Source of the DNA: Rhodococcus sp. (in: high G+C Gram-positive bacteria)
GTDB lineage: Bacteria > Actinomycetota > Actinomycetes > Mycobacteriales > Mycobacteriaceae
Assembly (NCBI RefSeq): GCF_023264675.1
Contig: NZ_JAHFVG010000001.1
Span: 124,001-188,000 of the forward strand
DNA length: 64,000 bases
Direction: 5' to 3'
Shown here: one piece after another, positions 1 through 7,170 of the stretch
How positions within the stretch are numbered: the first letter of the stretch is position 1
How the letters are laid out: each line of letters starts with the position of its first letter
Translations under genes and position numbers: made by a program
The notes under the pieces: generated by a model
Seen by the model: only the letters and a program-made list of their open reading frames with translations
Databases searched by the model: none
Told to the model about the DNA's origin: nothing

Positions 1-194
1 TGAGTAAGCGCTGCCCTGGCGAACTCCTCGACGACCTCGGTCATACGGCTGTCTGGGTACTGCACACCAGGACGGCCGTCCTCGATGACGCCTTCGCCCA
101 GGATCTTCTCGATCGGGATGTCGAGCTTGTGGAATACATGGCCGAGGCCCGATACCACGGCGCTCCAGCTGATTTCAATCTTCTCGGTGTACAT
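1..194 (-). CDS. Hypothetical prophage protein (N-terminal part, cut by window edge)
   Basis: An open frame starts at ATG 194 and stays open to the window edge, giving 64 residues beginning MYTEKIEISW. It overlaps the end of the upstream exonuclease gene by 20 bases, the close packing used throughout this prophage. The visible part has no motif I recognise and no signal peptide. It is probably a real gene in the same leftward operon, but too little is visible to assign a function. Confidence 0.6.
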   Translation of the reverse strand, partial: MYTEKIEISWSAVVSGLGHVFHKLDIPIEKILGEGVIEDGRPGVQYPDSRMTEVVEEFARAALT

Positions 195-951
195 CTTCTA
201 CCTTCCGAATCGGCCAGTCGCCGTTCACTGTTAGGGATTTCTCTCGCGCCTCTGCCGCGTCTGCGGTGAGCTGCTCGATCTGTTCGTGCATTTTCTTGAT
301 GCGCTTCTCAGCGCTCGTGGCCTTCTTGACCAGGTACTTCTTGAAGTCTTCCTGCCGCGCGAGGTGCCACTCCCCCTGCTTGGCCATGAGTTCTTCAGCA
401 GTCAGGCCGGCCAGGTCTTCGCGCCGGCCGAACTTCCATGCGAGCCGAGCTGCTGCGAGCGCGTCGGCGTCGGCGGTGTGGGCATTCTTCAGGCTGAGCC
501 CGTAATGCTCGGCCGTGACGCCCAGTGTCCGTTTGCCTTTGCGGTACTTGTCATGCTCGCGGTCGAGGACGTACGGGTCGACGATGGGTCCGAACTCCAT
601 GGACTCCCAGCCGAGTCGCCGGCCTTCGTAGTCCATGAGGGTGAAGTCGAAGCTGGCGTTGTAGGCCGCGATGATGCGGCCCTCTTCCCAGCAGTCGGTG
701 AGGGCGTCCCTGATCGCGGCATACCCGGACTTGTAGTCCATCCCGTCTCGCTGCGCGATCTCAGTGGTGACGCCGTGGACTTCGGCTGCACCCTCCGGGA
801 TCTCAATGCCAGGATCGACCATCCAGTTCTGCTGAATAACCTCGGAGCCATCGATCTTGCCGATGAACGCAGTCACGAGCCGGCATTCGGTGGGGATTGG
901 GCCGGTTGTCTCGGTGTCGAAGCATGCAAGCGGCATCTCGGTCCAGTTCAC
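175..951 (-). CDS. DnaQ-like 3'-5' exonuclease (DEDDh family)
   Basis: 258 aa. The three exonuclease motifs are visible: ExoI DTETTG at residues 12-17 (catalytic Asp and Glu), ExoII around NASFDFTLMD near residue 98, and ExoIII HTADADA near residue 157 with the DEDDh histidine and final aspartate. The last 60 residues are a charged, probably coiled-coil tail. The family removes nucleotides from DNA or RNA 3' ends, as proofreading subunits or stand-alone nucleases; with no phage DNA polymerase in view, a stand-alone role in replication or recombination is most likely. It sits at the distal end of the nucleotide-metabolism block and overlaps both neighbours. Confidence 0.9.
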   Translation of the reverse strand: MNWTEMPLACFDTETTGPIPTECRLVTAFIGKIDGSEVIQQNWMVDPGIEIPEGAAEVHGVTTEIAQRDGMDYKSGYAAIRDALTDCWEEGRIIAAYNASFDFTLMDYEGRRLGWESMEFGPIVDPYVLDREHDKYRKGKRTLGVTAEHYGLSLKNAHTADADALAAARLAWKFGRREDLAGLTAEELMAKQGEWHLARQEDFKKYLVKKATSAEKRIKKMHEQIEQLTADAAEAREKSLTVNGDWPIRKVEDVHRED

Positions 952-1163
952 TTCTTGCCTTCGTACTTGATGTGGATGCGGTTGCCGTCTTTGTCTTTAT
1001 CCAGCCCGATCTGGTCGGCGACCTTGTGCCAGTGCGAGAGCTGCAGCGGGGTCATCTCAACGCCACCGAACGCAACAAGCGCTTTGCGGATCACTCGCCG
1101 GTCGACGGTGACGAGGTCATCCCCGGTTGCTTCACCCTCGGTTGGGTGTAATTGGAAGCCCAA
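948..1163 (-). CDS. Hypothetical protein, 71 aa
   Basis: Small basic protein ending IHIKYEGKK, with a TTG start at 1163 and a stop overlapping the exonuclease start by 4 bases (ATGA). It overlaps the upstream gene by 32 bases, so the start is uncertain, but no better in-frame start exists before a GTG about 24 codons later. Residues VTVDRRVIRKAL suggest a short helical region. No family recognised. Confidence 0.6.
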   Translation of the reverse strand: MGFQLHPTEGEATGDDLVTVDRRVIRKALVAFGGVEMTPLQLSHWHKVADQIGLDKDKDGNRIHIKYEGKK

Positions 1164-1413
1164 GGTTTCGTTCCTCGAAGTTAATCGCTGCGTGTAGTTC
1201 GTTCCAGATCTGGATCTGGTTTTTGTCCAATGTCATCGACGCCATCTCGAAGACGAGACGGTTGAGGATCGGGAACGGCAGGATGACCAGGTCGGCCTGG
1301 TCGAGGCGCTCGAATGTCGCCTCGGCCCAGGCTTCCTGCTCGTCTTCGTCGTATGCCGCCAGCTTCAGCGGCTCGACGATCTGCTCGTATCCGTGCCTAT
1401 CGGCCGCTGGCAT
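1132..1413 (-). CDS. Hypothetical protein, 93 aa
   Basis: ATG at 1413 (MPAADRHGYE) is preferred over an upstream ATG because it overlaps the preceding gene by only 17 bases. The protein is acidic in its first half (AAYDEDEQEAW) and has a hydrophobic stretch around ADLVILPFPILNRLVF, probably the core of a small helical fold. No recognisable motif. Its position among nucleotide-pool genes is the only hint to its role. Confidence 0.6.
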   Translation of the reverse strand: MPAADRHGYEQIVEPLKLAAYDEDEQEAWAEATFERLDQADLVILPFPILNRLVFEMASMTLDKNQIQIWNELHAAINFEERNLGLPITPNRG

Positions 1414-1822
1414 GGGCCTGCATCGAACGACGGTTGAGCAGTTCCGAGACGCTGCGAGCTTCCTCGACGCTCGCAATCACCTCTTTCAGCTCGACCTTGA
1501 ATCGGTCGTCGAACTCGGGGAACTCGTCCATGAAGGTGGCGAGTGCGAGTGCGTGCCAGGCGACGGCGATGATGTGCTTGCTGCCGGTCTCTTCGTCGCG
1601 GTCTTCGCCGTTCCAGAACTGCCAGAGGTGACGGTTGAGCGCGTCGAAGGACTTGCTCCACTCATACCCTTTGCGCCAGTTATCTTTTGAGTATTTCAAA
1701 CTCCCCTTGCCGTAGTGCTCTGCAATCTCCAACAGGGCACCCGAAGGGATCGCTGAGTACATCGCCAGCTTAACCCCCTTCTCAGCTCCCGTGGAGGAGA
1801 CGCTGCGTACTTCTTCTGTCAT
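1397..1822 (-). CDS. dATP/dGTP diphosphohydrolase-like protein
   Basis: 141 aa from ATG 1822 (MTEEVRSVSS). The segment GALLEIAEHYGKGSLKYSKDNWRKG followed by a helical region with NRHLWQF, NGEDRDEETGSKH and AVAWHALAL matches the all-alpha phage domain annotated as dATP/dGTP diphosphohydrolase N-terminal domain (MazG-like fold). Conserved acidic and histidine residues could bind metal. Family knowledge: such enzymes adjust phage dNTP pools. Neighbours are a deoxyribonucleotidase and a MazG-like protein, so a nucleotide-pool role is coherent; substrate is inferred. Confidence 0.75.
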   Translation of the reverse strand: MTEEVRSVSSTGAEKGVKLAMYSAIPSGALLEIAEHYGKGSLKYSKDNWRKGYEWSKSFDALNRHLWQFWNGEDRDEETGSKHIIAVAWHALALATFMDEFPEFDDRFKVELKEVIASVEEARSVSELLNRRSMQAHASGR

Positions 1823-1823
1823 C

Positions 1824-2483
1824 TCAGAGTCCTTTGAGCTTGGCTGGCAGGAGCTGCATGAGCTGCATGAACGAGGTCCGCTGGAGCTGTTCAAGCATTA
1901 CCTTGGCGAAGGCCGGGTCAGGGCTGAGTGCGTTGACGAAGTACGCAAACTCGGGCAGTGTGTTTACCCGTCCCCGCTTGACGCCTGCGGAGTCCTGGTT
2001 CCAGTTCTGGTTGAGGAGCATTGGGTAGGTGCCGGCGCGGAGAAGGTCGTCGTAGTTCTCGACCTTGTCGTCGATCATGTAATCCGTTGCGACAACTGTC
2101 TTGTCGTGCGCGTAGGTGATCGTGTCGTATTCGAGTCCGTGCTCGTCGAGCCATTCTTGAGTGTTGAGCGCGGCCATTCCGGGCTTGCCGTAGGTGCGTG
2201 CGGTGACGATGTGGATCGTGTGGCCGGCCTCGCGGAGGAGTGCGAAACCTTCGGCGGTTCCGGGATACGGATCTCCGTCACGGAAGATGACGCCTGCGTC
2301 GACACCTTCGTGGCATGCCTCCCGGAATGCTTCCCTGCTCATCCCCCATTGCTCATCGATGGCCCAGCCAATCGGGGCCGGCAGCTCCTCTGGGTTGTAG
2401 CCCCATTCGTCGACCAGGAAGGTGCGGACGGAGTTCTCGAAGTTATATACGACGCCGTCCATGTCGAGACCGATACGCGCCAT
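1824..2483 (-). CDS. 5'(3')-deoxyribonucleotidase-like HAD hydrolase
   Basis: 219 aa. The N-terminus IGLDMDGVVYNFENS carries the HAD motif DxDG with the nucleophile Asp (residue 7) and the acid/base Asp two residues on; HIVTAR near residue 92 supplies the Thr motif and DYMIDD near residue 133 the C-terminal acidic motif. This layout fits the NT5C family, which dephosphorylates deoxynucleoside monophosphates. In a phage it may recycle dNMPs or remove competing nucleotides. It lies one base from the diphosphohydrolase-like gene and touches the HNH gene stop. Confidence 0.85.
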   Translation of the reverse strand: MARIGLDMDGVVYNFENSVRTFLVDEWGYNPEELPAPIGWAIDEQWGMSREAFREACHEGVDAGVIFRDGDPYPGTAEGFALLREAGHTIHIVTARTYGKPGMAALNTQEWLDEHGLEYDTITYAHDKTVVATDYMIDDKVENYDDLLRAGTYPMLLNQNWNQDSAGVKRGRVNTLPEFAYFVNALSPDPAFAKVMLEQLQRTSFMQLMQLLPAKLKGL

Positions 2484-3007
2484 TAGATGCTCACCATTCG
2501 CTTTAATTCCTCATTCTCTCGCTCAAGGGAGGCGATTCGACGAAGCAAAGTCCTTCGTTCGATCATCTCCGCAGAGTTCTCTTGTGATGTAACTATCTGT
2601 AAGTGGTTAGGGTTCAGGCATTTTCGGTTGGCGCAAGCGTGATGCACGACCTCGTGGGGTAGAAGGAACTCATCGCCAGTCCTGTGAAATGTCCACGCGA
2701 CCAGACGATGGGTTCCAACTCGCCTCCCTAACGCATAGACGACTGGGTAGCCTAGATCTCCATTCAGCGCGTATCGCCATTCGCGACAGTCACCGACCGG
2801 ATAGGTTCCATGTTCGGCGCACCAGATGCCCAGTTCCCGGCCATCCATCCCGATCGGCCTGTAGAACCGAATCGGGCCAAATCCCCCGCCGCGTCGATGC
2901 TGCTTGTTGTGGGCGAAGCAAATGCCACCACTTGCAATATCGGTGCGCGTACATACGCCCTGCCCGTCATCCCAAGTGGCTGAGCACTGCCTAACCCTTG
3001 GGGTCAT
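2483..3007 (-). CDS. HNH homing-type endonuclease
   Basis: 174 aa using ATG 3007 (MTPRVRQCSA), which overlaps the MazG-like stop by 17 bases; an earlier in-frame ATG at 3118 would overlap that gene by far more. The C-terminal half holds the HNH core: HRLVAWTFH, then VVHHACANRKCLNPNHLQIVT and an EN motif, with metal-binding His residues and two Cys; a short coiled coil follows. Cysteines in CSATWDDGQGVC and GICFAH suggest an N-terminal zinc site. It is probably a free-standing mobile endonuclease inserted between two nucleotide-metabolism genes. Confidence 0.85.
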   Translation of the reverse strand: MTPRVRQCSATWDDGQGVCTRTDIASGGICFAHNKQHRRGGGFGPIRFYRPIGMDGRELGIWCAEHGTYPVGDCREWRYALNGDLGYPVVYALGRRVGTHRLVAWTFHRTGDEFLLPHEVVHHACANRKCLNPNHLQIVTSQENSAEMIERRTLLRRIASLERENEELKRMVSI

Positions 3008-3641
3008 GCCCTGCTGCAACAAGCACCTTGAGCACGTCAGGTGGGGTCCACCCGGCAGGCTTGAGGACTTTCCCAGTGTCGGGGTCGCGGATAACTTTTC
3101 CGTCCACCATTTTCGCAAGGTTGGACTGATGGACCTCGTCCCAGATTGCCGGGAACGGGATGTTGTAGATGTGCGCGATGTCGAGGCAGGTGTTGATGAG
3201 CTTCTGCAGCGCGGCGGCGATCCACTGGAGGTCGCTTCCGTCGAGTTCGGCCGCGATGTAGCCGTCGTAGGCCGAGTTCATGGCGTTGGTGACTGCCTCG
3301 CGCATGTTGCCGGCCTCGTAGAGCTTCGGGGTGCCGATGAGGGTCCAGTCGAAGTAGTCGCGGCCACCGGGGAGCACGATCCCGTATGCGAGGGCGGTTC
3401 CGAGCGCAAAGTAGGGGATGTCGACGAGCGCGTCTGCTACCTCTTTGAGGTCGTCGCCGGCCATTGCTTCGTTGAACTCTTCGTACTCTTCGGTGATGAA
3501 TCCGACGCGAGCCTTCTGTAGCTCTTCGCTGGGGAAGGTCGGCATGTCGGAGATGAGCTGCCCGAATGCGAGCGAGAACTCTTCGACATCGTTGTACATC
3601 TGGCCGAACAATGACGTGGTCGGCTCTGCGGTGATGGTCAC
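2991..3641 (-). CDS. MazG-like nucleotide pyrophosphohydrolase
   Basis: 216 aa from GTG 3641, overlapping the upstream stop by 4 bases. The all-alpha NTP-PPase signature is visible: ITEEYEEFNEA (EExxE metal site) near residue 50 followed by DLKEVADALVDI with the ExxD pair. A second helical repeat and the end motif DEVHQSNLAKMVDGK are typical of phage versions. The enzyme is expected to hydrolyse (d)NTPs to monophosphates; phage members can shape dNTP pools or lower ppGpp. It works beside the deoxyribonucleotidase and diphosphohydrolase-like genes. Confidence 0.82.
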   Translation of the reverse strand: MTITAEPTTSLFGQMYNDVEEFSLAFGQLISDMPTFPSEELQKARVGFITEEYEEFNEAMAGDDLKEVADALVDIPYFALGTALAYGIVLPGGRDYFDWTLIGTPKLYEAGNMREAVTNAMNSAYDGYIAAELDGSDLQWIAAALQKLINTCLDIAHIYNIPFPAIWDEVHQSNLAKMVDGKVIRDPDTGKVLKPAGWTPPDVLKVLVAAGHDPKG

Positions 3642-3772
3642 TGGGACTCCGTGTCGTGCTTGAGGAATGCTTGTAGCTCGTCTTCGATCTGGGCTTTGGT
3701 GAGTTCTTTCAGCCGTGCGAGGCCGGCCCAGAGGACGAGTGCGTAGAGCGCGCCGGCCAGGAGGTTAATCAC
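3638..3772 (-). CDS. Small membrane protein, 44 aa
   Basis: GTG at 3772 overlaps the upstream stop, and the TGA overlaps the MazG-like GTG (GTGA). The product starts INLLAGALYALVLWAGLA, one transmembrane helix, followed by a charged tail KELTKAQIEDELQAFLKHD. The double 4-base overlap supports translation. No known function; single-span miniproteins are common in actinophage early regions. Confidence 0.65.
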   Translation of the reverse strand: MINLLAGALYALVLWAGLARLKELTKAQIEDELQAFLKHDTESQ

Positions 3773-3975
3773 AGCTGGCCTGAGATGGTGTAGACGAGGT
3801 AGCTGACTCCGAGGACTGCGAGGAGTGCTACGAGGAGTACGGCTACCGATCCGAAGTATCGGATGTGGAGGGGAAGCTCGGGTCGCTTGTCTTCCGGTGT
3901 GGCGTAGTAGGTGACGATGAAGTATCCGACGACGACCACGATGCTGAGGATTGCGAGGGGAATGAGGGCGCGCAT
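3769..3975 (-). CDS. Small two-span membrane protein, 68 aa
   Basis: ATG at 3975 has a clear Shine-Dalgarno AGGAG six bases upstream. Two hydrophobic helices are separated by a short charged loop (YATPEDKRPELPLH): the first near residues 4-24, the second near 42-63. It overlaps the next small membrane gene. No family recognised. A short GGGGGT/ACCCCC stem lies between it and the lipoprotein gene at 4002-4026. Confidence 0.7.
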   Translation of the reverse strand: MRALIPLAILSIVVVVGYFIVTYYATPEDKRPELPLHIRYFGSVAVLLVALLAVLGVSYLVYTISGQL

Positions 3976-4052
3976 GTTTCTCCTGGAGGGATGAAAGCGA
4001 CGGGGGTGGAACTTATCTCGACCCCCGGCGCGATCGTCTGGTGTGCTGCTAC

Positions 4053-4874
4053 CTAGCGGGGTGCGATACTGACGCCTGCACCTGCCGGGAGCTGCATGAA
4101 CTCAACCTTGCCGGACTCGATCGCCTTCAGGAGGGCGTAGTTGTCCTTGCCGTACAAGTCGACGAGCTTCTGCTCACCGATCGCCTTGGATGCAACGACG
4201 GCGTTCTCAGCTTCCTGCTGGTCGAGGGCTGCCTTGGCGGTTTCGACGCCGAGGAGTCGGTCGGTCAGCTGCGGGGGCAGTACCGGCTTCTGGAGGGTGA
4301 GGTCGATGCCGTTGAAGAACTCGCCGCCGCCAGCCTGCTTGATGAAGTCGGGCAGCAGTTCCTTGGCTTTCTTCTCCCATGCGGCCTTGGCTGTGGGGTC
4401 CTGGTAGAGGTCACGCCAGGTGAAGCCCTGGGTGGCTTCGGTGACTGCGCGGTTGAGCGGGGTGTCGAGGTAGACGCCGAGCAGGCCCTTCCAGTTGTCC
4501 TGGTAGTTCAGGCCGATCTTCTCGTGGAACTGCTTGAGGGTCTCGGGGTCGGTGTTGAGCGCGAACCGTGCGGTGCCGGGGATGTCGAGGGTGATGCCAT
4601 CCTGGTCGGCGACACTGATGGTGGCGCGGTCAGCGCCTTCGAGGCCGGTGAATGCCCAGGTGCGCTGGCCTGCCGGGTACGGGTAGGACTCGTCGAAGGG
4701 ATCGACCCAGGCGCGGGAGCCGGGGTTGACCTGCTCCTGCCACTGGGTGGCGGCGACCGGACCCTTGTTGTAGACGACTGCGACCTCGTCGGGCTCTGTC
4801 GAGACGGAGCATGCGGTGCCCGAGAGGATGACTGCGAGTGCAGCGATGACTACGGGGATTGCCTTGCGGTTCAA
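4053..4874 (-). CDS. SPFH/band-7 domain lipoprotein
   Basis: 273 aa. The start is TTG 4874, placed six bases after AGGAG. Residues 1-22 form a lipoprotein signal with lipobox LSGTAC, so the mature protein should be lipid-anchored on the outer face of the membrane. The body matches SPFH/prohibitin proteins: EPDEVAVVYNKG start, beta-rich core with GITLDIPGTARFAL, then helical C-terminus with VETAKAALDQQEAENAVV. SPFH proteins form membrane-bound cages. In a phage this could protect the membrane or block superinfection; that is inference. Heptad motif A lies 21 bases upstream. Confidence 0.85.
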   Translation of the reverse strand: MNRKAIPVVIAALAVILSGTACSVSTEPDEVAVVYNKGPVAATQWQEQVNPGSRAWVDPFDESYPYPAGQRTWAFTGLEGADRATISVADQDGITLDIPGTARFALNTDPETLKQFHEKIGLNYQDNWKGLLGVYLDTPLNRAVTEATQGFTWRDLYQDPTAKAAWEKKAKELLPDFIKQAGGGEFFNGIDLTLQKPVLPPQLTDRLLGVETAKAALDQQEAENAVVASKAIGEQKLVDLYGKDNYALLKAIESGKVEFMQLPAGAGVSIAPR

Positions 4875-4895
4875 CTATTTCTCCTGTTGTTTGAT

Positions 4896-4916
4896 GCTTC
4901 ATGCATCATATGTCAT
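4896..4916 (-). promoter_or_regulatory. Heptad motif, copy A
   Basis: Reading leftward: ATGACAT, ATGATGC, ATGAAGC, three perfect 7-base direct repeats. TATGAT inside it resembles an actinobacterial -10 box. It stands 21 bases before the SPFH lipoprotein TTG. Confidence 0.75.
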
Positions 4917-4941
4917 TTGACAGACGGAAAGCGAACTCAGG

Positions 4942-5121
4942 TCAGAAGGACGAACATCCCGAGTCGCCACTGCTGAACGAGGAGCTGCTATCGAAGCTCG
5001 AAGTGAAGCTGCTGGAGATTGCGGCCGAGCTGGCGTAGACGGTGCTGTCGTTGTTGCGGCGACGGCGCTGAGCTTCTTCGTCCTCGCGGCGGCGGCGTTC
5101 CTGGTCTTCGCGGTATCCCAT
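4942..5121 (-). CDS. Low-complexity Ser-rich protein, 59 aa
   Basis: ATG 5121 follows AGGAG at eight-base spacing. The N-terminal half is extremely charged (MGYREDQERRRREDEE) and the C-terminal half almost all Ser, Ala, Phe and Thr, ending SGDSGCSSF. Not a folded enzyme by appearance; it could be a disordered interaction protein. It sits between an NrdH-like redoxin gene and heptad motif A. Function unknown. Confidence 0.6.
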   Translation of the reverse strand: MGYREDQERRRREDEEAQRRRRNNDSTVYASSAAISSSFTSSFDSSSSFSSGDSGCSSF

Positions 5122-5131
5122 ATCAGTTCTC

Positions 5132-5392
5132 CTAGTTCTCGACCAAGTAGTTCTTGATCGCTTTGATGCGGTCCGGGCTGAAGCCGGTCCAGGTTTCGAG
5201 GTTTTCGCCCTGCTCGACGACGACGACGGGAAGTCCGCTGTAGCCGTATTGCATGACGAGTGCGTACGCTTCGGGGTCTTGTGTGACATCCCGAGAGAGG
5301 TACTGGATTTCGAGCTTGTCCATCTCCTGCTTGGTGAACTTGCAGCCCACGCAGTCAGGCTTGGTGAGGACGGTTACTTTCAGGTCTGACAT
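5132..5392 (-). CDS. NrdH-like redoxin (glutaredoxin-like)
   Basis: 86 aa from ATG 5392 (MSDLKVTVLTKP). The redox site is CVGC at residues 14-17, then SGLPVVVV with the cis-proline, and WTGFSPDRI near the end, close to the WSGFRPD motif of NrdH proteins. NrdH reduces class Ib ribonucleotide reductase. No reductase gene is visible here, so the protein may feed a phage enzyme outside the window or the host enzyme. It lies just downstream of the polynucleotide kinase gene. Confidence 0.85.
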   Translation of the reverse strand: MSDLKVTVLTKPDCVGCKFTKQEMDKLEIQYLSRDVTQDPEAYALVMQYGYSGLPVVVVEQGENLETWTGFSPDRIKAIKNYLVEN

Positions 5393-5409
5393 TCGATCTC
5401 TCTGTGTAG

Positions 5410-6363
5410 TTAGAAGTTGCCCTCTTGCACTTGAAAGCACTTGAGGCCCAACGCTCGCCACATGTCGATTACTTGCTTGCGGTCATCGAACACGCCGAGG
5501 ATGTGGTAGTTGTTGCGGATGTGCCGGTCGAAGATGTCGTACTTGACCTTGAAGTCGGGGCGCTTGTCGTTATCGCCACGCATCAGGAGTTTGTTGTAGC
5601 CAATTCCGTTGCTCGTGAGCCATTCTTCAGTTGCTTTGTAGCAGCTGGCATCCCGCCCACTTACTACCAGAATGACGAATCCGGACTCCCAGAGCGTCTT
5701 GGCTATCTCGACTACATGCTCGTCCGGTTCGTCCAGGTGGACCTGCGTGTAGTCGTAGGGGCTACGGCGGTCGCCCATATGCGCGAGTGTGCCGTCGATG
5801 TCGAAGATGTAGGTCAACGGCTTTCCCAAGTGGGGCGTGTATGGCTCCATCGGACCGGGTGCTGTCTCGCGTGCCGCGATCGCCGGCCAGCGGTTCTGCG
5901 GGAACTGCTTGTACAGCTTACGGATTACCTCTTCGCCGACTGTCCGCTCCCCCGCGAGGCCGCGTTGACGGTCGCGCTCGATGGCGTCTTCGAGCACCAC
6001 CTTGAAATCGACTACCTCGAAACGGATTCCGAGTTCCTTCGCGATCTCGGCCCAGATTCGTGCGTATTGCGCCCGAAGGTGCATGGCGTCGACAATGACG
6101 GACTTGCCCTGCTTGAGGAGTGCCCGGACTTGCGCTCGCTCGGCTGCGGACACTGCAGCTTCTTTGTCCTGAGTGAGGACGCCGCTCGAATTGAACAGCA
6201 TCTTGCGCAGATCGTCTCGATTGACCCGCGCGTGATGCTCGGACATGCCGGTCCAGAGTTCGGCGAACGAGGACTTGCCGCTGCCGGGAATGCCGCGTGT
6301 GACGAGGAGCTTCTGCTTGTCGTCGGTCAGCGCCTCCGCGCGAGCAACCTCGATAGGCTCCAC
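5410..6363 (-). CDS. Polynucleotide 5'-kinase / 3'-phosphatase
   Basis: 317 aa if GTG 6363 is the start; a CTG overlapping the upstream stop is an alternative. N-terminal P-loop kinase: GIPGSGKSS (Walker A), VNRDDLR and VIVDAMHLR. C-terminal HAD phosphatase: IFDIDGTLAH, then VVSGRD and VFDDR. The domain order matches T4 Pnkp, which repairs RNA or DNA ends by phosphorylating 5'-OH and removing 3'-phosphate or 2',3'-cyclic phosphate. With the RNA ligase at 7167-8933 and the RlaP-type protein at 9148 it forms an RNA-repair set, probably against tRNA-cleaving defence nucleases. Confidence 0.9.
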   Translation of the reverse strand: MEPIEVARAEALTDDKQKLLVTRGIPGSGKSSFAELWTGMSEHHARVNRDDLRKMLFNSSGVLTQDKEAAVSAAERAQVRALLKQGKSVIVDAMHLRAQYARIWAEIAKELGIRFEVVDFKVVLEDAIERDRQRGLAGERTVGEEVIRKLYKQFPQNRWPAIAARETAPGPMEPYTPHLGKPLTYIFDIDGTLAHMGDRRSPYDYTQVHLDEPDEHVVEIAKTLWESGFVILVVSGRDASCYKATEEWLTSNGIGYNKLLMRGDNDKRPDFKVKYDIFDRHIRNNYHILGVFDDRKQVIDMWRALGLKCFQVQEGNF

Positions 6364-6515
6364 TCGCCTGACGCGATCTGCCACGCTATGTACAGGAAGA
6401 GCATTGTCGCTCCGTAAACCAAGGCGGGCAAGAAGATCCAAACCCATGATGTGAGTGCTCCGATGAAGTAGAGGGCGCTAAGGGCGGCGGTAGGTAGAAG
6501 TACCGCCGCCCTCAA
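6327..6515 (-). CDS. Small two-span membrane protein, 62 aa
   Basis: TTG 6515 overlaps the stop of the preceding gene (TTGA). Two hydrophobic helices are visible (AAVLLPTAALSALYFIGAL and WIFLPALVYGATMLFLYIAW), followed by a basic tail SLSRLLARRR. It overlaps the kinase-phosphatase frame at its end. No family recognised; translation is likely coupled to the 52-aa membrane protein upstream. Confidence 0.6.
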   Translation of the reverse strand: MRAAVLLPTAALSALYFIGALTSWVWIFLPALVYGATMLFLYIAWQIASGEWSLSRLLARRR

Positions 6516-6670
6516 CTTTTGACTACCTTGGCGACCACGCCGACAAGGATAAGGAGGTAGATCGCAGCCGAAACCCACAGTGGCGCAAGTACGCCCCACC
6601 AGGACCAGTCGATGACATCGGTGAGTTTCAGGACTACGAAGACGAGTGTGAGTGCTTCGAGGAATCCCAT
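6512..6670 (-). CDS. Small two-span membrane protein, 52 aa
   Basis: ATG 6670 begins MGFLEALTLVFVVLKL, with a second hydrophobic segment VLAPLWVSAAIYLLILVGVV and a Trp-rich loop DWSWW between them. It is the first gene after heptad motif B, only 10 bases away. Function unknown. Confidence 0.65.
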   Translation of the reverse strand: MGFLEALTLVFVVLKLTDVIDWSWWGVLAPLWVSAAIYLLILVGVVAKVVKS

Positions 6671-6680
6671 GTGCTACAAC

Positions 6681-6701
6681 CTACCACATTTCATATGTCA
6701 T
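6681..6701 (-). promoter_or_regulatory. Heptad motif, copy B
   Basis: Leftward ATGACAT, ATGAAAT, GTGGTAG: two good heptads and a degenerate third. Located 10 bases before the ATG at 6670, so any transcript starting here would have a very short leader. Confidence 0.7.
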
Positions 6702-6706
6702 TTGGT

Positions 6707-6904
6707 CTACGGCTGAAGCGAGATCTCCTGGTCGGGAGTGAGGGTGTACCACTTCTTGCCGAACGCGCCTGTCAGCTCGACGCGGACATGTCCACTGGCC
6801 GGCTGGACGGTGGCGATGACGCCTGTGATCGGCCGGCTCTTGACCTTGGTTTCGATGCGGAGTTGCTCGCCGACGTGGGCTTGCTGTAGGTCGAGGACGT
6901 TCAC
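6707..6904 (-). CDS. Hypothetical protein, 65 aa
   Basis: GTG 6904 overlaps the upstream stop (GTGA). The sequence alternates hydrophobic and charged residues (GEQLRIETKVKSRPITGVIATVQP), typical of a small beta-barrel such as an SH3 or OB fold. Function unknown. It is the last gene before motif B. Confidence 0.65.
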   Translation of the reverse strand: MNVLDLQQAHVGEQLRIETKVKSRPITGVIATVQPASGHVRVELTGAFGKKWYTLTPDQEISLQP

Positions 6905-7170
6905 AGGTACTCCGGGAGGCCGAGTTGATTCTGGATGTTGTAGGTCGGCGCGGCCGGCACTGGCAGACCAGGGGCCGAGAGCGCGAGGGTGGCCTGGACC
7001 TGCGCCATATTGACCAGTATCCCGACCGCAAGGAACTCGACACTGGTGACCTCATCGAGGGGGATCTGGTCGATGGTCTTGTAGATCTCGATCGCCTGTC
7101 CCATGATCTCGACAGCCTTGCCGCGATGCTCCTCGGCGGTCCAGTTCATTATTTCTGCTGGTGTGCTCAT
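6901..7170 (-). CDS. Hypothetical protein, 89 aa
   Basis: ATG 7170 (MSTPAEIMNW) overlaps the RNA-ligase stop by 4 bases. N-terminal helical region EEHRGKAVEIMGQAIEIYKTI, a central hydrophobic helix and a Pro/Ala-rich tail ending QLGLPEYL. No recognised family. Coupling to the ligase fragment suggests co-expression with the RNA-repair genes. Confidence 0.65.
   Translation of the reverse strand: MSTPAEIMNWTAEEHRGKAVEIMGQAIEIYKTIDQIPLDEVTSVEFLAVGILVNMAQVQATLALSAPGLPVPAAPTYNIQNQLGLPEYL

Noticed and set aside
286-1197. Long rightward open frames opposite the leftward prophage genes (also at 4041-4976 and 5425-6417)
   Set aside because: They are antisense to genes with clear domains (DnaQ, SPFH, PNKP), lack recognisable motifs and ribosome sites, and arise from codon bias in G+C-rich DNA.
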